This document shows positions 1-8,722 of a DNA stretch of 64,000 bases, piece after piece. Origin of the DNA: Scytonema sp. UIC 10036 (GTDB taxonomy: Bacteria > Cyanobacteriota > Cyanobacteriia > Cyanobacteriales > Nostocaceae); contig NZ_WJFC01000044.1 of NCBI RefSeq assembly GCF_009725235.1, positions 1 to 64,000 on the forward strand, in the 5' to 3' direction. Below the pieces are notes generated by a model. The model made no database searches. It was not told where the DNA came from and was given only the letters and a program-made list of their open reading frames with translations. Each line of letters starts with the position of its first letter. The stretch's first letter is position 1. Made by a program: the position numbers and the translations under genes.

Positions 1-12
1 GGACAAGGTAGA

Positions 13-106
13 CTAATGGCTAATGGCTAATGGCTAATGGCTAATGGCTAATGGCTAATGGCTAATGGCTAATGACACTTGACCAATGACACTTGACCAA
101 TGACCA
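13..106. repeat. 7-bp tandem repeat array (TAATGGC) plus TGACACTTGACCAA units
   Basis: About eight copies of the heptamer TAATGGC are followed by degenerate copies of a 14-bp unit related to TGACACTTGACCAA. The second part runs into the start codon of the biotin ligase gene. The same two repeat types reappear together after the alanine dehydrogenase gene near 59.9-60.05 kb, so they form a recurring composite. Confidence 0.9.
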
Positions 107-910
107 ATGACATTAGATAAACAAAAGCTAGAAACTGCTCTTCAAGCAGGGCGCAAAGACGCAAACCTAACGTTTTCATTACACCTTTTTGATACAGTAT
201 CTTCAACCAATCAAATCTTGTGGAATTTGCTGAATCAAGGGGCTAAACCGGGATGCACGGTCATTGCTACCCGGCAGACAGCAGGTAGGGGTCAGTGGGG
301 TCGCCAGTGGATATCTGATGATGGAGGATTGTATCTTTCAGTTGCGCTTGCACCCAAGTTGAATGTAACAAATGGTTACCAATTGACTTTGGCAACGGCT
401 TGGGGAATTGCTAAAAAATTGGAAGAAAGCGGTATTCCCACTCAAATCAAATGGCCCAACGATTTAGTTTTAAATCGGCGCAAGCTAGGTGGTATTCTAA
501 CGGAAACCAAAGTACAGCAAGGAAGAATCAAGCAAGCTATCATTGGAGTTGGCATAAATTGGGCAAACCCAGTTCCGGAAAACGGCATCAATTTAAAAAC
601 TTGGCAGACGTTGAATGATTCTCAATCAATTCCAACTCTTGAAATTCTCGCTGCGACTGTTCTCATTGGAATAGAATCTGGGATACAGTGTTTGTTGGCA
701 GAAGGAGCGAATATATTAATAACGCGCTATCTAGAGTTACTGACCAATTTGGGCGATCGCATACACCATAATAATATTGCAGGCACTGTAGTAGGCGTGA
801 CACAAGAGGGTGCTCTTCGGGTATGCATGGAAACATGTGAATTTGTAACAGTACAATCACGAGAAATTTACTTCCAGCCCGGTACAATCAGTTTGGGTTA
901 TGACGGTTAA
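107..910 (+). CDS. birA: Biotin--[acetyl-CoA-carboxylase] ligase
   Basis: Activates biotin with ATP and attaches it to the carrier lysine of the acetyl-CoA carboxylase BCCP subunit in the cytoplasm. The 267-residue protein shows the biotin/ATP loop GRGQWGRQW (residues 60-68), KWPNDL (115-120) and KLGGIL (126-131). It lacks the N-terminal winged helix of E. coli BirA, so it should be a monofunctional ligase without repressor activity; this is inference from length. The only ATG lies within repeat-like sequence, so the first four codons (MTLD) may be repeat-derived. No neighbouring gene suggests an operon. Confidence 0.93.
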   Translation: MTLDKQKLETALQAGRKDANLTFSLHLFDTVSSTNQILWNLLNQGAKPGCTVIATRQTAGRGQWGRQWISDDGGLYLSVALAPKLNVTNGYQLTLATAWGIAKKLEESGIPTQIKWPNDLVLNRRKLGGILTETKVQQGRIKQAIIGVGINWANPVPENGINLKTWQTLNDSQSIPTLEILAATVLIGIESGIQCLLAEGANILITRYLELLTNLGDRIHHNNIAGTVVGVTQEGALRVCMETCEFVTVQSREIYFQPGTISLGYDG

Positions 911-1007
911 TGGTTAGTGGTTAGTGGTTAGTGGTTAGTGGTTAGTGGTTAGTTGTTCTCGCCCCTACCCCCTACCATCTACTCCCTACCCCCTACACCC
1001 TATTTTC
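908..1007. repeat. Heptamer arrays GTTAGTG and CCCCTAC
   Basis: About six GTTAGTG units start right at the birA stop codon and are followed by a (CCCCTAC)-type array. Both unit types recur elsewhere in the window. Confidence 0.9.
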
Positions 1008-1056
1008 AAGCTAGCTTATAATTGAGACGAGAGCTCATCAAATTTTCTTTTTAACT

Positions 1057-1566
1057 GTGGTTATACTGCGTTCTTTTGTTGATAAGCAGACCATACAGGA
1101 TTTTGCTAAGTCTTATCCTGAGTTAGATCTTGCTTCAGTAGAAACTTGCTTGGCTTTTCTTAACACTACAGCTGATGTTTACCAAGCCTTGGATAGTCAT
1201 TTTGCCCGGTATGGTCTTTCAAGAGGAAAGTTTACTCTACTGATGCAATTATATCTAGCTGGTGACCAAGGGTTAACACCTTCTGAATGTGCGGAACGTG
1301 CTGGTGTCACTAGAGCAACAATTACGGGTTTGCTTGATGGTCTCGAACGAGATGGATTGGTCAGACGCGAACCTGACTTCTCTGACAGGAGAATGCTGCG
1401 GTTGCAACTGACAGACAAAGCGCATAACCTGCTTTCCCAAATGCTTCCAGATCATTTTTGCCGTACTACTCACTTGATGGCTCATCTTACTGATGCTGAA
1501 AAAAAGACGCTCGTTGAACTTCTCAACAAGCTACGGGCTGGAACACCAGCAATGTTAGAGCCGTAA
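1057..1566 (+). CDS. MarR-family transcriptional regulator
   Basis: A 169-residue protein with a winged helix-turn-helix over about residues 55-125: LTPSECAERAGVTRATIT gives the recognition helices and DFSDRRMLRLQLTDKA is the classic MarR wing. The ends should form the dimerisation helices. The start chosen is GTG. A small membrane protein gene follows 89 bp downstream on the same strand, and a DUF308 protein after that. MarR proteins usually repress adjacent transporter or stress genes, so control of these neighbours is plausible but inferred. The ligand is not evident. Confidence 0.88.
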   Translation: MVILRSFVDKQTIQDFAKSYPELDLASVETCLAFLNTTADVYQALDSHFARYGLSRGKFTLLMQLYLAGDQGLTPSECAERAGVTRATITGLLDGLERDGLVRREPDFSDRRMLRLQLTDKAHNLLSQMLPDHFCRTTHLMAHLTDAEKKTLVELLNKLRAGTPAMLEP

Positions 1567-1655
1567 AAAAATGCTTGTGAACGATCGCAGTTCGATCTAC
1601 TCTTATAGTTAGTCACCTAACTATAAGGCAGCTAATCAAAAGGAACAAACAGTAT

Positions 1656-2195
1656 ATGAAGAAACTAAGTGTCAAGCAGAAAAATTGGTTGTTAACTTTT
1701 CACGTTGCTTTTGGAGGAATTTGGTTCGGTACGGCTTTATGTATGGTAGCTATTGCTCTAGGGACTCAAAACACTTCTAACGGTGATGAACTTTACGCTA
1801 TCAACTCTGTTTTAAAGCTGATGGATGACTTTGTAATAATTCCTGCAGCCACCTTATCCCTAATTACGGGTGGATTACTCTGCTGGTTAACAATTTGGGG
1901 ATTTTTTAAACACTACTGGGTCATCGTTAAATGGATAGCAACTGTAGCACTCATTGTCGTTGGTACGATATGGCTTGGTCCTTGGACAAATGCGGCGACT
2001 GCGATTTCTCAAGTAGAAAGATTACAGGCACTGCAAAATCCGCTCTATGTCTTTGATAAAACGGGAATGCTTGTGGGTGGAATAATGCAAACTGTCTGTG
2101 TTCTAGTCATTATAGGTATTTCAGTTCTTAAACCTTGGGGAAGAAGAAACATCCAAAAGCAAGAAAAACAGCAGCCAGCTACTTCTAGTAGTTAG
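1656..2195 (+). CDS. DUF2269-like integral membrane protein
   Basis: A 179-residue protein with about four predicted membrane segments (near residues 15-33, 58-80, 88-108 and 138-158) and a short charged C-terminus rich in K and Q. The pattern of a conserved HVAFGGIWFG first helix resembles the predicted membrane family DUF2269. No catalytic motif is visible. It follows the MarR gene, which may regulate it. Function unknown. Confidence 0.7.
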   Translation: MKKLSVKQKNWLLTFHVAFGGIWFGTALCMVAIALGTQNTSNGDELYAINSVLKLMDDFVIIPAATLSLITGGLLCWLTIWGFFKHYWVIVKWIATVALIVVGTIWLGPWTNAATAISQVERLQALQNPLYVFDKTGMLVGGIMQTVCVLVIIGISVLKPWGRRNIQKQEKQQPATSSS

Positions 2196-2334
2196 TCTTT
2201 TTCTGTTTAACAATTTCGAGAATAATCTATAAATAGGCTGTAATCAGTTTCTACCTTAAGGGTATATCACTACTCCTGAGACATTCCCTAGCCTAAATGT
2301 AGGGTTTTTATTTAAGCATAGGGAAAAAAATAAT

Positions 2335-2901
2335 ATGACAACCAACGTTTCTCCTGAGATTGACAAAAAGATTAATAGCTCTTTGTGGGTTGGTGTTTTG
2401 TTGATTGTTTTGGGCATTAGCGCGATCGCAATGCCTGCTGTTTCGACAATTTTTGCAGAGACTTGGGTTGCTTTGATACTCATTTCTTCAGGAGCTGCTA
2501 AACTGTCCTACGCGGTACAAACTCGCGATCGTGGAGGCTTCATTTGGAAGCTGTTATTAAGCGGGCTTTACATTGCAACTGGTATCATGCTGTTTGTTTA
2601 CCCCTATACAGGAATACTCACACTTACCTTGTTGCTGGGTAGCTTCTTACTAACAGAAGGTGTATTCGAGTTATTTTTGGCATTCCGTCTGCGTCCTCAA
2701 GAGAATTGGACTTGGGTATTAGGTAACGCTATTGTGACCTTAGTGCTTGGTGCCATGATTTGGTTCCAATGGCCCTTTAATGCACCTTGGCTTTTGGGAA
2801 CACTCGTTGGTGCTAGCGTTATCTCCACAGGTGTTTCACGCGTCATGATGTCACTGAATACACGCAGTGCAGTCAATTCCGACCAAACTGCAGGTGCGTA
2901 A
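2335..2901 (+). CDS. HdeD-like (DUF308) membrane protein
   Basis: A 188-residue protein with about six hydrophobic segments arranged as repeated pairs, typical of the HdeD/DUF308 family. In E. coli HdeD is linked to acid resistance; in cyanobacteria the role is not established. It sits downstream of the MarR gene and the DUF2269-like gene on the same strand, with 139 bp between. HIP1-like GCGATCGC occurs inside the gene. Confidence 0.82.
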   Translation: MTTNVSPEIDKKINSSLWVGVLLIVLGISAIAMPAVSTIFAETWVALILISSGAAKLSYAVQTRDRGGFIWKLLLSGLYIATGIMLFVYPYTGILTLTLLLGSFLLTEGVFELFLAFRLRPQENWTWVLGNAIVTLVLGAMIWFQWPFNAPWLLGTLVGASVISTGVSRVMMSLNTRSAVNSDQTAGA

Positions 2902-2932
2902 ACCATCTGCGTAATATTGCCTGCGACAGACT

Positions 2933-5893
2933 TCAGTCTGTCGCCCCAACATTAAACAAGCCCACAGAAGCTTGCAACTGTTGAGCGACTTCTATAGTTT
3001 GTTGTAGAGAAGCAGAAACTCTGCGAGAGGAATCGCAAGTGCGTTCGGAAACATTGGCAATTTCCTTCATCAATTGGGTAACGGCTTGAGAAGTCTGAGC
3101 CTGAGAAACTGTAGCGAGGGAAATTGATTCCACTAGGTTGTCGATTTGGCGAGACACATTTAGAATTTGCCCCAGATTCTGCTTAGTATCTTTAACGAGA
3201 TGAGCTCCTTCAACCACCTGAGTCGTTCCTAATTCCATAGCCTTAACGACTGAAGCGATTTCGCGTTGAATATTGTCAACAATGTGTTCAATTTCTCTGG
3301 TAGCTGCACCTGACTCTGCTGCAAGTTGAACGACTTCTTCTGCCACCACTGCAAAGCCCTTACCTTCCTCACCTGCACGAGCTGCCTCAATACTGGCGTT
3401 AATTGCTAACACGTTAGTTTGCAGAGTAATTTGGTTGATGAGTGAAACAACCTTGGAAATTTGTCGGGAAGACTCACCCAAACTCTTCATCTGTTTTGCT
3501 GTAGCTACAACCGTTTCCTGCAAATTTAATATACTTTGTACTGTGCAGTCCATTGCTATCTCGCCAGCCTCTGCGCTGGTAGAAGCACTACGAGCGACGA
3601 CGGCTGCTTGGCGAGCGCTTTCAGCCACAGATCGAATGGAAAGCGCCATCTGCTCTACCGAATTAAGAGTGTAATGAATTTCTCCCGCTTGTTTAAACGC
3701 TTCATCAGCAAGTTGACGAATGGCACCTTCATTTTCTCCAACCGAAAGATTGACCTGAAGAGCAGCTTTTTTTACATTCGTCACAATTTCCCGCAGGCTT
3801 TCAATGATGGTATTAAAAAACTCAGCTACTGTGCCAATTTCCCCAGATGTCACTTCAGCACGAATCGTTAAATTACCTTTCGATACCTCTGCAACATCAT
3901 TGAGCAGCTCTACCACTTGACGCTGTATGGCTTCTTTTTGTTGACGCTGTTCTTGAGAAATAATTTCAGCTGCTTGTTGAGCTTGCTCTCTTTGTTCTAA
4001 AAGAGTTGCTTGGTCTAAGGCAAAGCCAACTTGAATCGCCACCTGCTTGAACAAATTGATTTTTGACTTCTCCCAAGCACGCAGTCCAAAACTTTGATAA
4101 GCCACCAACAAGCCCAAAAGCTTGTTTTCTGAGAAAATTGGTGCGACTAAATCCCCCGTATCTTCAGCAGAATTATTCTCAACTATACTGAGACGACCTT
4201 TCTGATACTTTTTAACATAATCTTGAACAAAACTCATGTTTGCCTGTCGGTTTACAAAGCGATCGCTACTTACTGATTCAGCAAAGATGCTTGCTTGCCA
4301 ATTCTCATTAAAAAGATAAACTACCACTCGATCTGCTTGCAAAGCAGCTCGAACTTCTGACACTGTTGTATTAAAAATGTCATTTTTTTTAAGAGATTCA
4401 CGGATGCGAGAGGTGATTGTATGCAATAAGCGTGCTTGATTAGCCTCCGCTTCTTGAAGACGGGCTTGTTCTGCTAAGGCTGTTTCAGAAACCACAATGC
4501 TGTCAGCCATTATATTAAAAGTAACAGCCAGCTGACCTACCTCATCTAGAGAGAAAACTTCCGCTCGTGCTTCGCGATTGCCAAAGGCAAATTCCTGATT
4601 GACTCGTTCTAGCTGCTCGATCGGTTTAGTAATGGTTTTCCTGAGAATGAACACCCAAAGACTAGTCATCGCGATCGCTAGAAGCAATACCACCCCTTCT
4701 TGCCACAAACTCAGGTGAAGCAATTTGTTGAGAGTAGTTTCTGGAGTTCCCCGTACCAAAATAGTCACGGGCTGACCGCTAAAAACAGGAACAGGTTCGC
4801 TACGGTCTTGAACGATAAGATTGGGAATTGCCTTAGCAGTCATAGTATAGCTTTGGGTGCCTATAGCCATCCGTCCGGTCACGATTTCTCCAGGGGGAGC
4901 TGCTGCTGCTGCTGCAAGTAGAGACTTATCGCTCAAAGGTACGTGAGGTTTAGCCTGCTTTAGCTCCGCCGAGCCGCCTTGATCTAGAGAGGTAGCCAAA
5001 GTAAATTCCCCTGTGGGTTTGCGTAAATAAATACCACTGTAGCCGCCATTGAAATCTTTCAAGATTCCTGCCATGATTGGCAACTTCCCATTGACAATTT
5101 CCCCAGAAACCAAAACAGCAAGTACTTTGGTTGCACCTGGGGAGCGAATCGGTGTGAGGGTGTAACGCATTAAGGTATCTCCATTGGGATCGGACACTAC
5201 AGGAGACCCTTTAGCCAATACTGCAGAACTTACAACTGCGTTAGCTTTAATTTGCTTGCCATTAGTAAAAACCTCACGAACCAAGTTGTTAGGATTAAAA
5301 ATTTTCCCTTCTCGTTTCCCGTTCTCATTAACAATCACCCTAAAATCTCTCCCCACTAGGGTGACATATTCCATCTTCCGGGCTTTGATTTCGTTTTGCA
5401 GAATCTGCTTAACAGACTGTTTTAAATTAGGAGACAGGGTGTAGCTTTTTGCATAAACCTTAGCAGCATTAAGGATGATAGGATTATCTGCATAACTCCG
5501 GAAGCCAAGCCCTGTTTGGTTGACCTTGAGATTAATATTAGTCTCAGTGACAGTCACCTCTGATTTAGCTCGTTCGAGCATTTGTGTTCGCAACCCCGAA
5601 ATTATAATTAACCTTGCCCCTACACTCAGTCCTACAATGGAGACAAGTTCAGCAGCAATCAAAGCTATCAGCTGCTTGCGACCAACAGAGAGATTACAAA
5701 ACCATTGGATGAAAAAGAGGTTGCGTTTTTGGGAAGAATCAAAGTTGGATTCAGGTTCTATATCTGGTGAGAGATGTAAAGTACTCCCACGCGGCGTTAC
5801 TATATCATCTGCCGTTTGGGGAGAAGCGGCTTGTGGGGAAATGAAACCTTTGTGACTCTTGCCGAAACTTACTGGATTTTTTTGAGTAGTCAT
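2933..5893 (-). CDS. Methyl-accepting chemotaxis protein with GAF domain (PilJ-like)
   Basis: A 986-residue transmembrane chemoreceptor. In order: a charged N-terminus of about 60 residues, TM1 (about 68-95), a long periplasmic cache-like sensor (about 96-390), TM2 (about 395-418), HAMP, a GAF domain (about 490-640), a second HAMP-like stretch, and the cytoplasmic signalling domain. The hairpin tip contains TLQTNVLAINASIEAARAGE, and VAEEVVQLAAES follows. Such receptors in filamentous cyanobacteria feed CheA/CheW homologues that steer gliding or phototaxis; the signal here is unknown. No che genes adjoin it, although decayed cheR and cheB relatives lie at the far end of the window. Confidence 0.93.
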   Translation of the reverse strand: MTTQKNPVSFGKSHKGFISPQAASPQTADDIVTPRGSTLHLSPDIEPESNFDSSQKRNLFFIQWFCNLSVGRKQLIALIAAELVSIVGLSVGARLIIISGLRTQMLERAKSEVTVTETNINLKVNQTGLGFRSYADNPIILNAAKVYAKSYTLSPNLKQSVKQILQNEIKARKMEYVTLVGRDFRVIVNENGKREGKIFNPNNLVREVFTNGKQIKANAVVSSAVLAKGSPVVSDPNGDTLMRYTLTPIRSPGATKVLAVLVSGEIVNGKLPIMAGILKDFNGGYSGIYLRKPTGEFTLATSLDQGGSAELKQAKPHVPLSDKSLLAAAAAAPPGEIVTGRMAIGTQSYTMTAKAIPNLIVQDRSEPVPVFSGQPVTILVRGTPETTLNKLLHLSLWQEGVVLLLAIAMTSLWVFILRKTITKPIEQLERVNQEFAFGNREARAEVFSLDEVGQLAVTFNIMADSIVVSETALAEQARLQEAEANQARLLHTITSRIRESLKKNDIFNTTVSEVRAALQADRVVVYLFNENWQASIFAESVSSDRFVNRQANMSFVQDYVKKYQKGRLSIVENNSAEDTGDLVAPIFSENKLLGLLVAYQSFGLRAWEKSKINLFKQVAIQVGFALDQATLLEQREQAQQAAEIISQEQRQQKEAIQRQVVELLNDVAEVSKGNLTIRAEVTSGEIGTVAEFFNTIIESLREIVTNVKKAALQVNLSVGENEGAIRQLADEAFKQAGEIHYTLNSVEQMALSIRSVAESARQAAVVARSASTSAEAGEIAMDCTVQSILNLQETVVATAKQMKSLGESSRQISKVVSLINQITLQTNVLAINASIEAARAGEEGKGFAVVAEEVVQLAAESGAATREIEHIVDNIQREIASVVKAMELGTTQVVEGAHLVKDTKQNLGQILNVSRQIDNLVESISLATVSQAQTSQAVTQLMKEIANVSERTCDSSRRVSASLQQTIEVAQQLQASVGLFNVGATD

Positions 5894-6240
5894 AAAATAA
5901 GCGCTTTATATCTGTAGGAATTGTAAAACTCGACGGTTTCAGTGGTAGAGCCTAACCTAGTTCTATGATTCTCACCAGAACAAATCATCTTTGTTTTTAA
6001 AATATCACCTTCAAATAGCAATTTACCCACATCTTTGTAATATTTTTGATATAAAACTTTTCCTACTTTTCACACTTTTCTTAAATTTTCATCAGAGCGA
6101 TTTACATAATTAAACTGCTTATCAAGCAATACGGTTCAGTTAAAAATAATTGTAGGTTGGGTTGAAGCGCAAGCGAAACCCAACAAACCGGACAAAATGT
6201 TGGGTTTCGTTCCTCAACCCAACCTACTCCTACTCCCATT
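5894..6240. other. Intergenic region with promoter space and a palindromic repeat
   Basis: An AT-rich stretch upstream of the chemoreceptor gene with no credible reading frame. It contains a 76-bp palindromic repeat at 6152-6227. Confidence 0.6.
6152..6227. repeat. Dispersed GTAGGTTGGGTT palindromic repeat
   Basis: The ends GTAGGTTGGGTT and AACCCAACCTAC are exact inverted repeats. Inside them, GAAACCCAACA faces TGTTGGGTTTC. Related or partial copies lie near 16435, 39035, 54763 and 62990. The form is that of a non-coding foldback element. Confidence 0.85.
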
Positions 6241-7578
6241 CTATGACAAGCGTTGAAAACCTTTAGCTGATTGCTGTTGAGCCTTGCCTTTGGTCTTGGA
6301 TTTACTAACTTCTACCACGGCTTCTTGAAATAGGTTGTGTAAATGTATTGGTACGCTAGCAATATCTGGTAAATCTGGTTCTATGGGTTTGTTGAATTCT
6401 TGCAATAAGGTGTCTAAGTTGTTTTGCAGATGAAATTCAGGACGTTGTAATACTGTTTGCAGAACTTTTTCTAACTGTATGGGATACTTTTCTGCTAAAC
6501 GATGCCAAATAAAAGCGTTAATACTTTTATCTTCAAGATAAAAACGAATGACTTTTTCGGCACCTTCTATACTTTGCCAGTCTTCTGTTTCTGCAATTTG
6601 TTTGACTTTAGCATAAGTTGGAAGAAACATTTGTCCCCATCGGGGATGTGACAGAGCAGTCACTTGTTCTGCTTTCTTGAGTTCAGCTGGTAAGTCCACT
6701 TTTGGCATTACCATTTTGCTGGAGTTACTTTTACTGCTAAACATTTGAGAGACTGTTTTGGAATCAGCACCCAATTCTTCAGCAACTGCTTCGATTTCTT
6801 GTTGTTCGATACCGGATTCTTGTACAATGTCTTCCAGCGATTTTGAAGGGTCAATACCTGCTGCTTCCAAGCGTTTTTGCGTCATGACTTCTTGAAATTC
6901 AGCAATTTTTTTGTTAAGTTGATACCCCGGTAAGGTGACTTCATCACTCCCAAAAAAGTCTACGAATTGTTGATGATATTGTTCTACTGATAACCAAGCT
7001 TCTTCGAGTAATTCAGGTGCATCACCGTAGAGTTGGTTTCGATAATTGTCTTTAAACTTACCAATAGCCACTGCTAGTTTCGGTTTGCCTAGTTTACCCA
7101 TAAGTGTCTGTGGACCAGAAAATGTCCAGTAAGTGTCAGTCACAGGAGAAATACGGGTCAGTATAATTTCTCCATCTTTGACACGAGACAGTTCTTTTTG
7201 GATTCGGGCATTATTTGGCTTGACTGTGTAATGCTTTGCTGTCAGCCAATTCATGAGTTCAAAACCATCGGATAGAATCTTGGTGACAGCAAATAATCCA
7301 ATAAATGTATGATGCCAACTTTGAATGAGTTTGCGATCGCTTTCTGACAACTCAGGTTGGCTTTGTATATACAGATCCAGTGGTGAGGACTTTCCCACTC
7401 TCCCTTCTGTAATAAATGAGTCAATCACAAAATCCTTTTGGAAACTATCACCGCTACCACGACGCGACTTTTCAGCAGCATAAATCTCCAAGGCTTGTGC
7501 GAGTTCATCCTCAGCATCAAACACAAAATCAGTTATCTCTTGTTGTAGTTGGTGCGATCGCTCTAATATGGCATCCAC
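6241..7578 (-). CDS. Conserved hypothetical protein, unrecognised
   Basis: A 445-residue soluble protein, acidic to neutral, with no signal peptide or membrane segment. The first 130 residues are mostly helical and charged. The middle (about 225-290) is helical and carries a Gln/Glu-rich segment (ESGIEQQEIEAVAEELG) that could be a small helical bundle. The C-terminal 150 residues are helical and end in a basic K/Q tail. No catalytic signature is seen. Its length and codon use look like a genuine gene. The start ATG lies at the divergent end. Confidence 0.7.
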   Translation of the reverse strand: MDAILERSHQLQQEITDFVFDAEDELAQALEIYAAEKSRRGSGDSFQKDFVIDSFITEGRVGKSSPLDLYIQSQPELSESDRKLIQSWHHTFIGLFAVTKILSDGFELMNWLTAKHYTVKPNNARIQKELSRVKDGEIILTRISPVTDTYWTFSGPQTLMGKLGKPKLAVAIGKFKDNYRNQLYGDAPELLEEAWLSVEQYHQQFVDFFGSDEVTLPGYQLNKKIAEFQEVMTQKRLEAAGIDPSKSLEDIVQESGIEQQEIEAVAEELGADSKTVSQMFSSKSNSSKMVMPKVDLPAELKKAEQVTALSHPRWGQMFLPTYAKVKQIAETEDWQSIEGAEKVIRFYLEDKSINAFIWHRLAEKYPIQLEKVLQTVLQRPEFHLQNNLDTLLQEFNKPIEPDLPDIASVPIHLHNLFQEAVVEVSKSKTKGKAQQQSAKGFQRLS

Positions 7579-7764
7579 AAGTTTATTTTACAGAAACCTA
7601 CAAATGTACATTAGAGGTTTTGACAGAATTTGAGTATCTGCGCTTGGGAGGAATTTTTAGGACTTTGGCATAGCCGATATATTTAAGGGGGTGTTGAGGG
7701 GCGCTGCACAGTGTTAAGTCCCCACAATATCGTTAAGGTTGTGTGAGTTCTAATTTTATTTAGC

Positions 7765-7956
7765 TTACTTGTATGCTTGACTTCGATGACAAACCATAAC
7801 AACTTCAATTATACGGTTGTCATCATTAATTTTGTAGATTACCCGATAATCCCCAACACTAATTCGCCAGGTACTCAATTGTCCCCTCAACTTTTGACAA
7901 CCATCTGGGCGTGGTTCAACTGCTAAAGTTTTCTGCCCAAGAAAGTTTTTGAGATA
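7765..7956 (-). pseudogene. Truncated RelE/ParE-family toxin
   Basis: An open frame of 63 residues without a start codon ends in the classic ParE/RelE C-terminus (KLRGQLSTWRISVGDYRVIY, then a VCHRSQAYK tail). The N-terminal third, including the first helices, is missing, and the frame opens directly after a stop codon. It reads as a decayed toxin. Upstream on the same strand is a short frame that may be the antitoxin remnant. Confidence 0.75.
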
Positions 7957-8070
7957 CTAAACTCCTCGAAACGGAATTTCTTCCTCCAATCCAAAAAAGT
8001 TATCCTTCTGTCTATGAGTCGAAGGCTGAATTGAATGCATACTTGTTTTTTTATCAACAACATCTCTCAT
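7957..8070 (-). pseudogene. Short frame, possible antitoxin remnant
   Basis: A 37-codon frame starting at ATG and ending in GLEEEIPFRGV, directly upstream of the toxin fragment. The position and acidic C-terminus fit a relic or an unusually short antitoxin partner. Not recognised as a specific family, so this rests mostly on context. Confidence 0.35.
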
Positions 8071-8205
8071 TTTACTGTTTCACGCTTCAACTATCAAAAC
8101 CAACGGTAGCCTTTTTTAGGGGAGCTATGCGTAATTCCTAAATTTGCTACATTTGCTATACTGAATTTTACAGACACGCGTGCTGATTCTTGGGAAAAAA
8201 GCTAG

Positions 8206-8595
8206 ATGAACTGCTACAAAAGTTTGAAAGTAGGATTAAAATTGGGATTGGAGTTTTGGCTCCCCTTAGTGCTGTTAGGATTGGCTTTCTGGGTAGGAGG
8301 AGGATGTGTGATGGATGGCATTTTAAGTCAGCCAAATCAAAGAGAAAGTCATTTAAAGGTCGAAACGCAATCGGTAAAGAAACGTCAAACGTTGATACTT
8401 TTTATCAAAGCAGAAATAGACAAAGATAGCGGTGTTTCTAGGGTTGAAGTCAAGACAGCTTCCAAAGCACTGAAAGAATTGAGGTTTGAGTTTCCAGTCA
8501 CAAAAGCGAGCCTGGTTGAAGCTGCGATCGCTAAAGAATTAGGATTACTTCCAGAGGACATTAGAAATGTGATGCACTATCAAACCAAACTTTAG
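8206..8595 (+). CDS. Small protein with N-terminal membrane anchor, unrecognised
   Basis: A 129-residue protein with one strong hydrophobic segment (about residues 13-33, LGLEFWLPLVLLGLAFWVG) and a soluble remainder with alternating charged residues that ends in a helical region. The tail would face the cytoplasm if the basic N-terminus is inside. The acyltransferase gene follows 127 bp downstream on the same strand. No known motif. Confidence 0.55.
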   Translation: MNCYKSLKVGLKLGLEFWLPLVLLGLAFWVGGGCVMDGILSQPNQRESHLKVETQSVKKRQTLILFIKAEIDKDSGVSRVEVKTASKALKELRFEFPVTKASLVEAAIAKELGLLPEDIRNVMHYQTKL

Positions 8596-8722
8596 ATATA
8601 GGACTAGTAAAATTCTTATCCAAGCAGTATTGGGACTAGTATTTGATTTAAATGATGTCTGGTCTAAAATCGGAAAAAGTGCAATATTTAAAAGGAATAT
8701 TATCGTGGTATAGTCCGTTTCC

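Noticed and set aside
908..1007. Heptamer arrays as CRISPR
   Set aside because: Units are 7 bp, contiguous and without unique spacers.
3435..5855. Plus-strand frames opposite the chemoreceptor gene (up to 111 codons)
   Set aside because: They are shadows of the strong minus-strand gene and show no family features.
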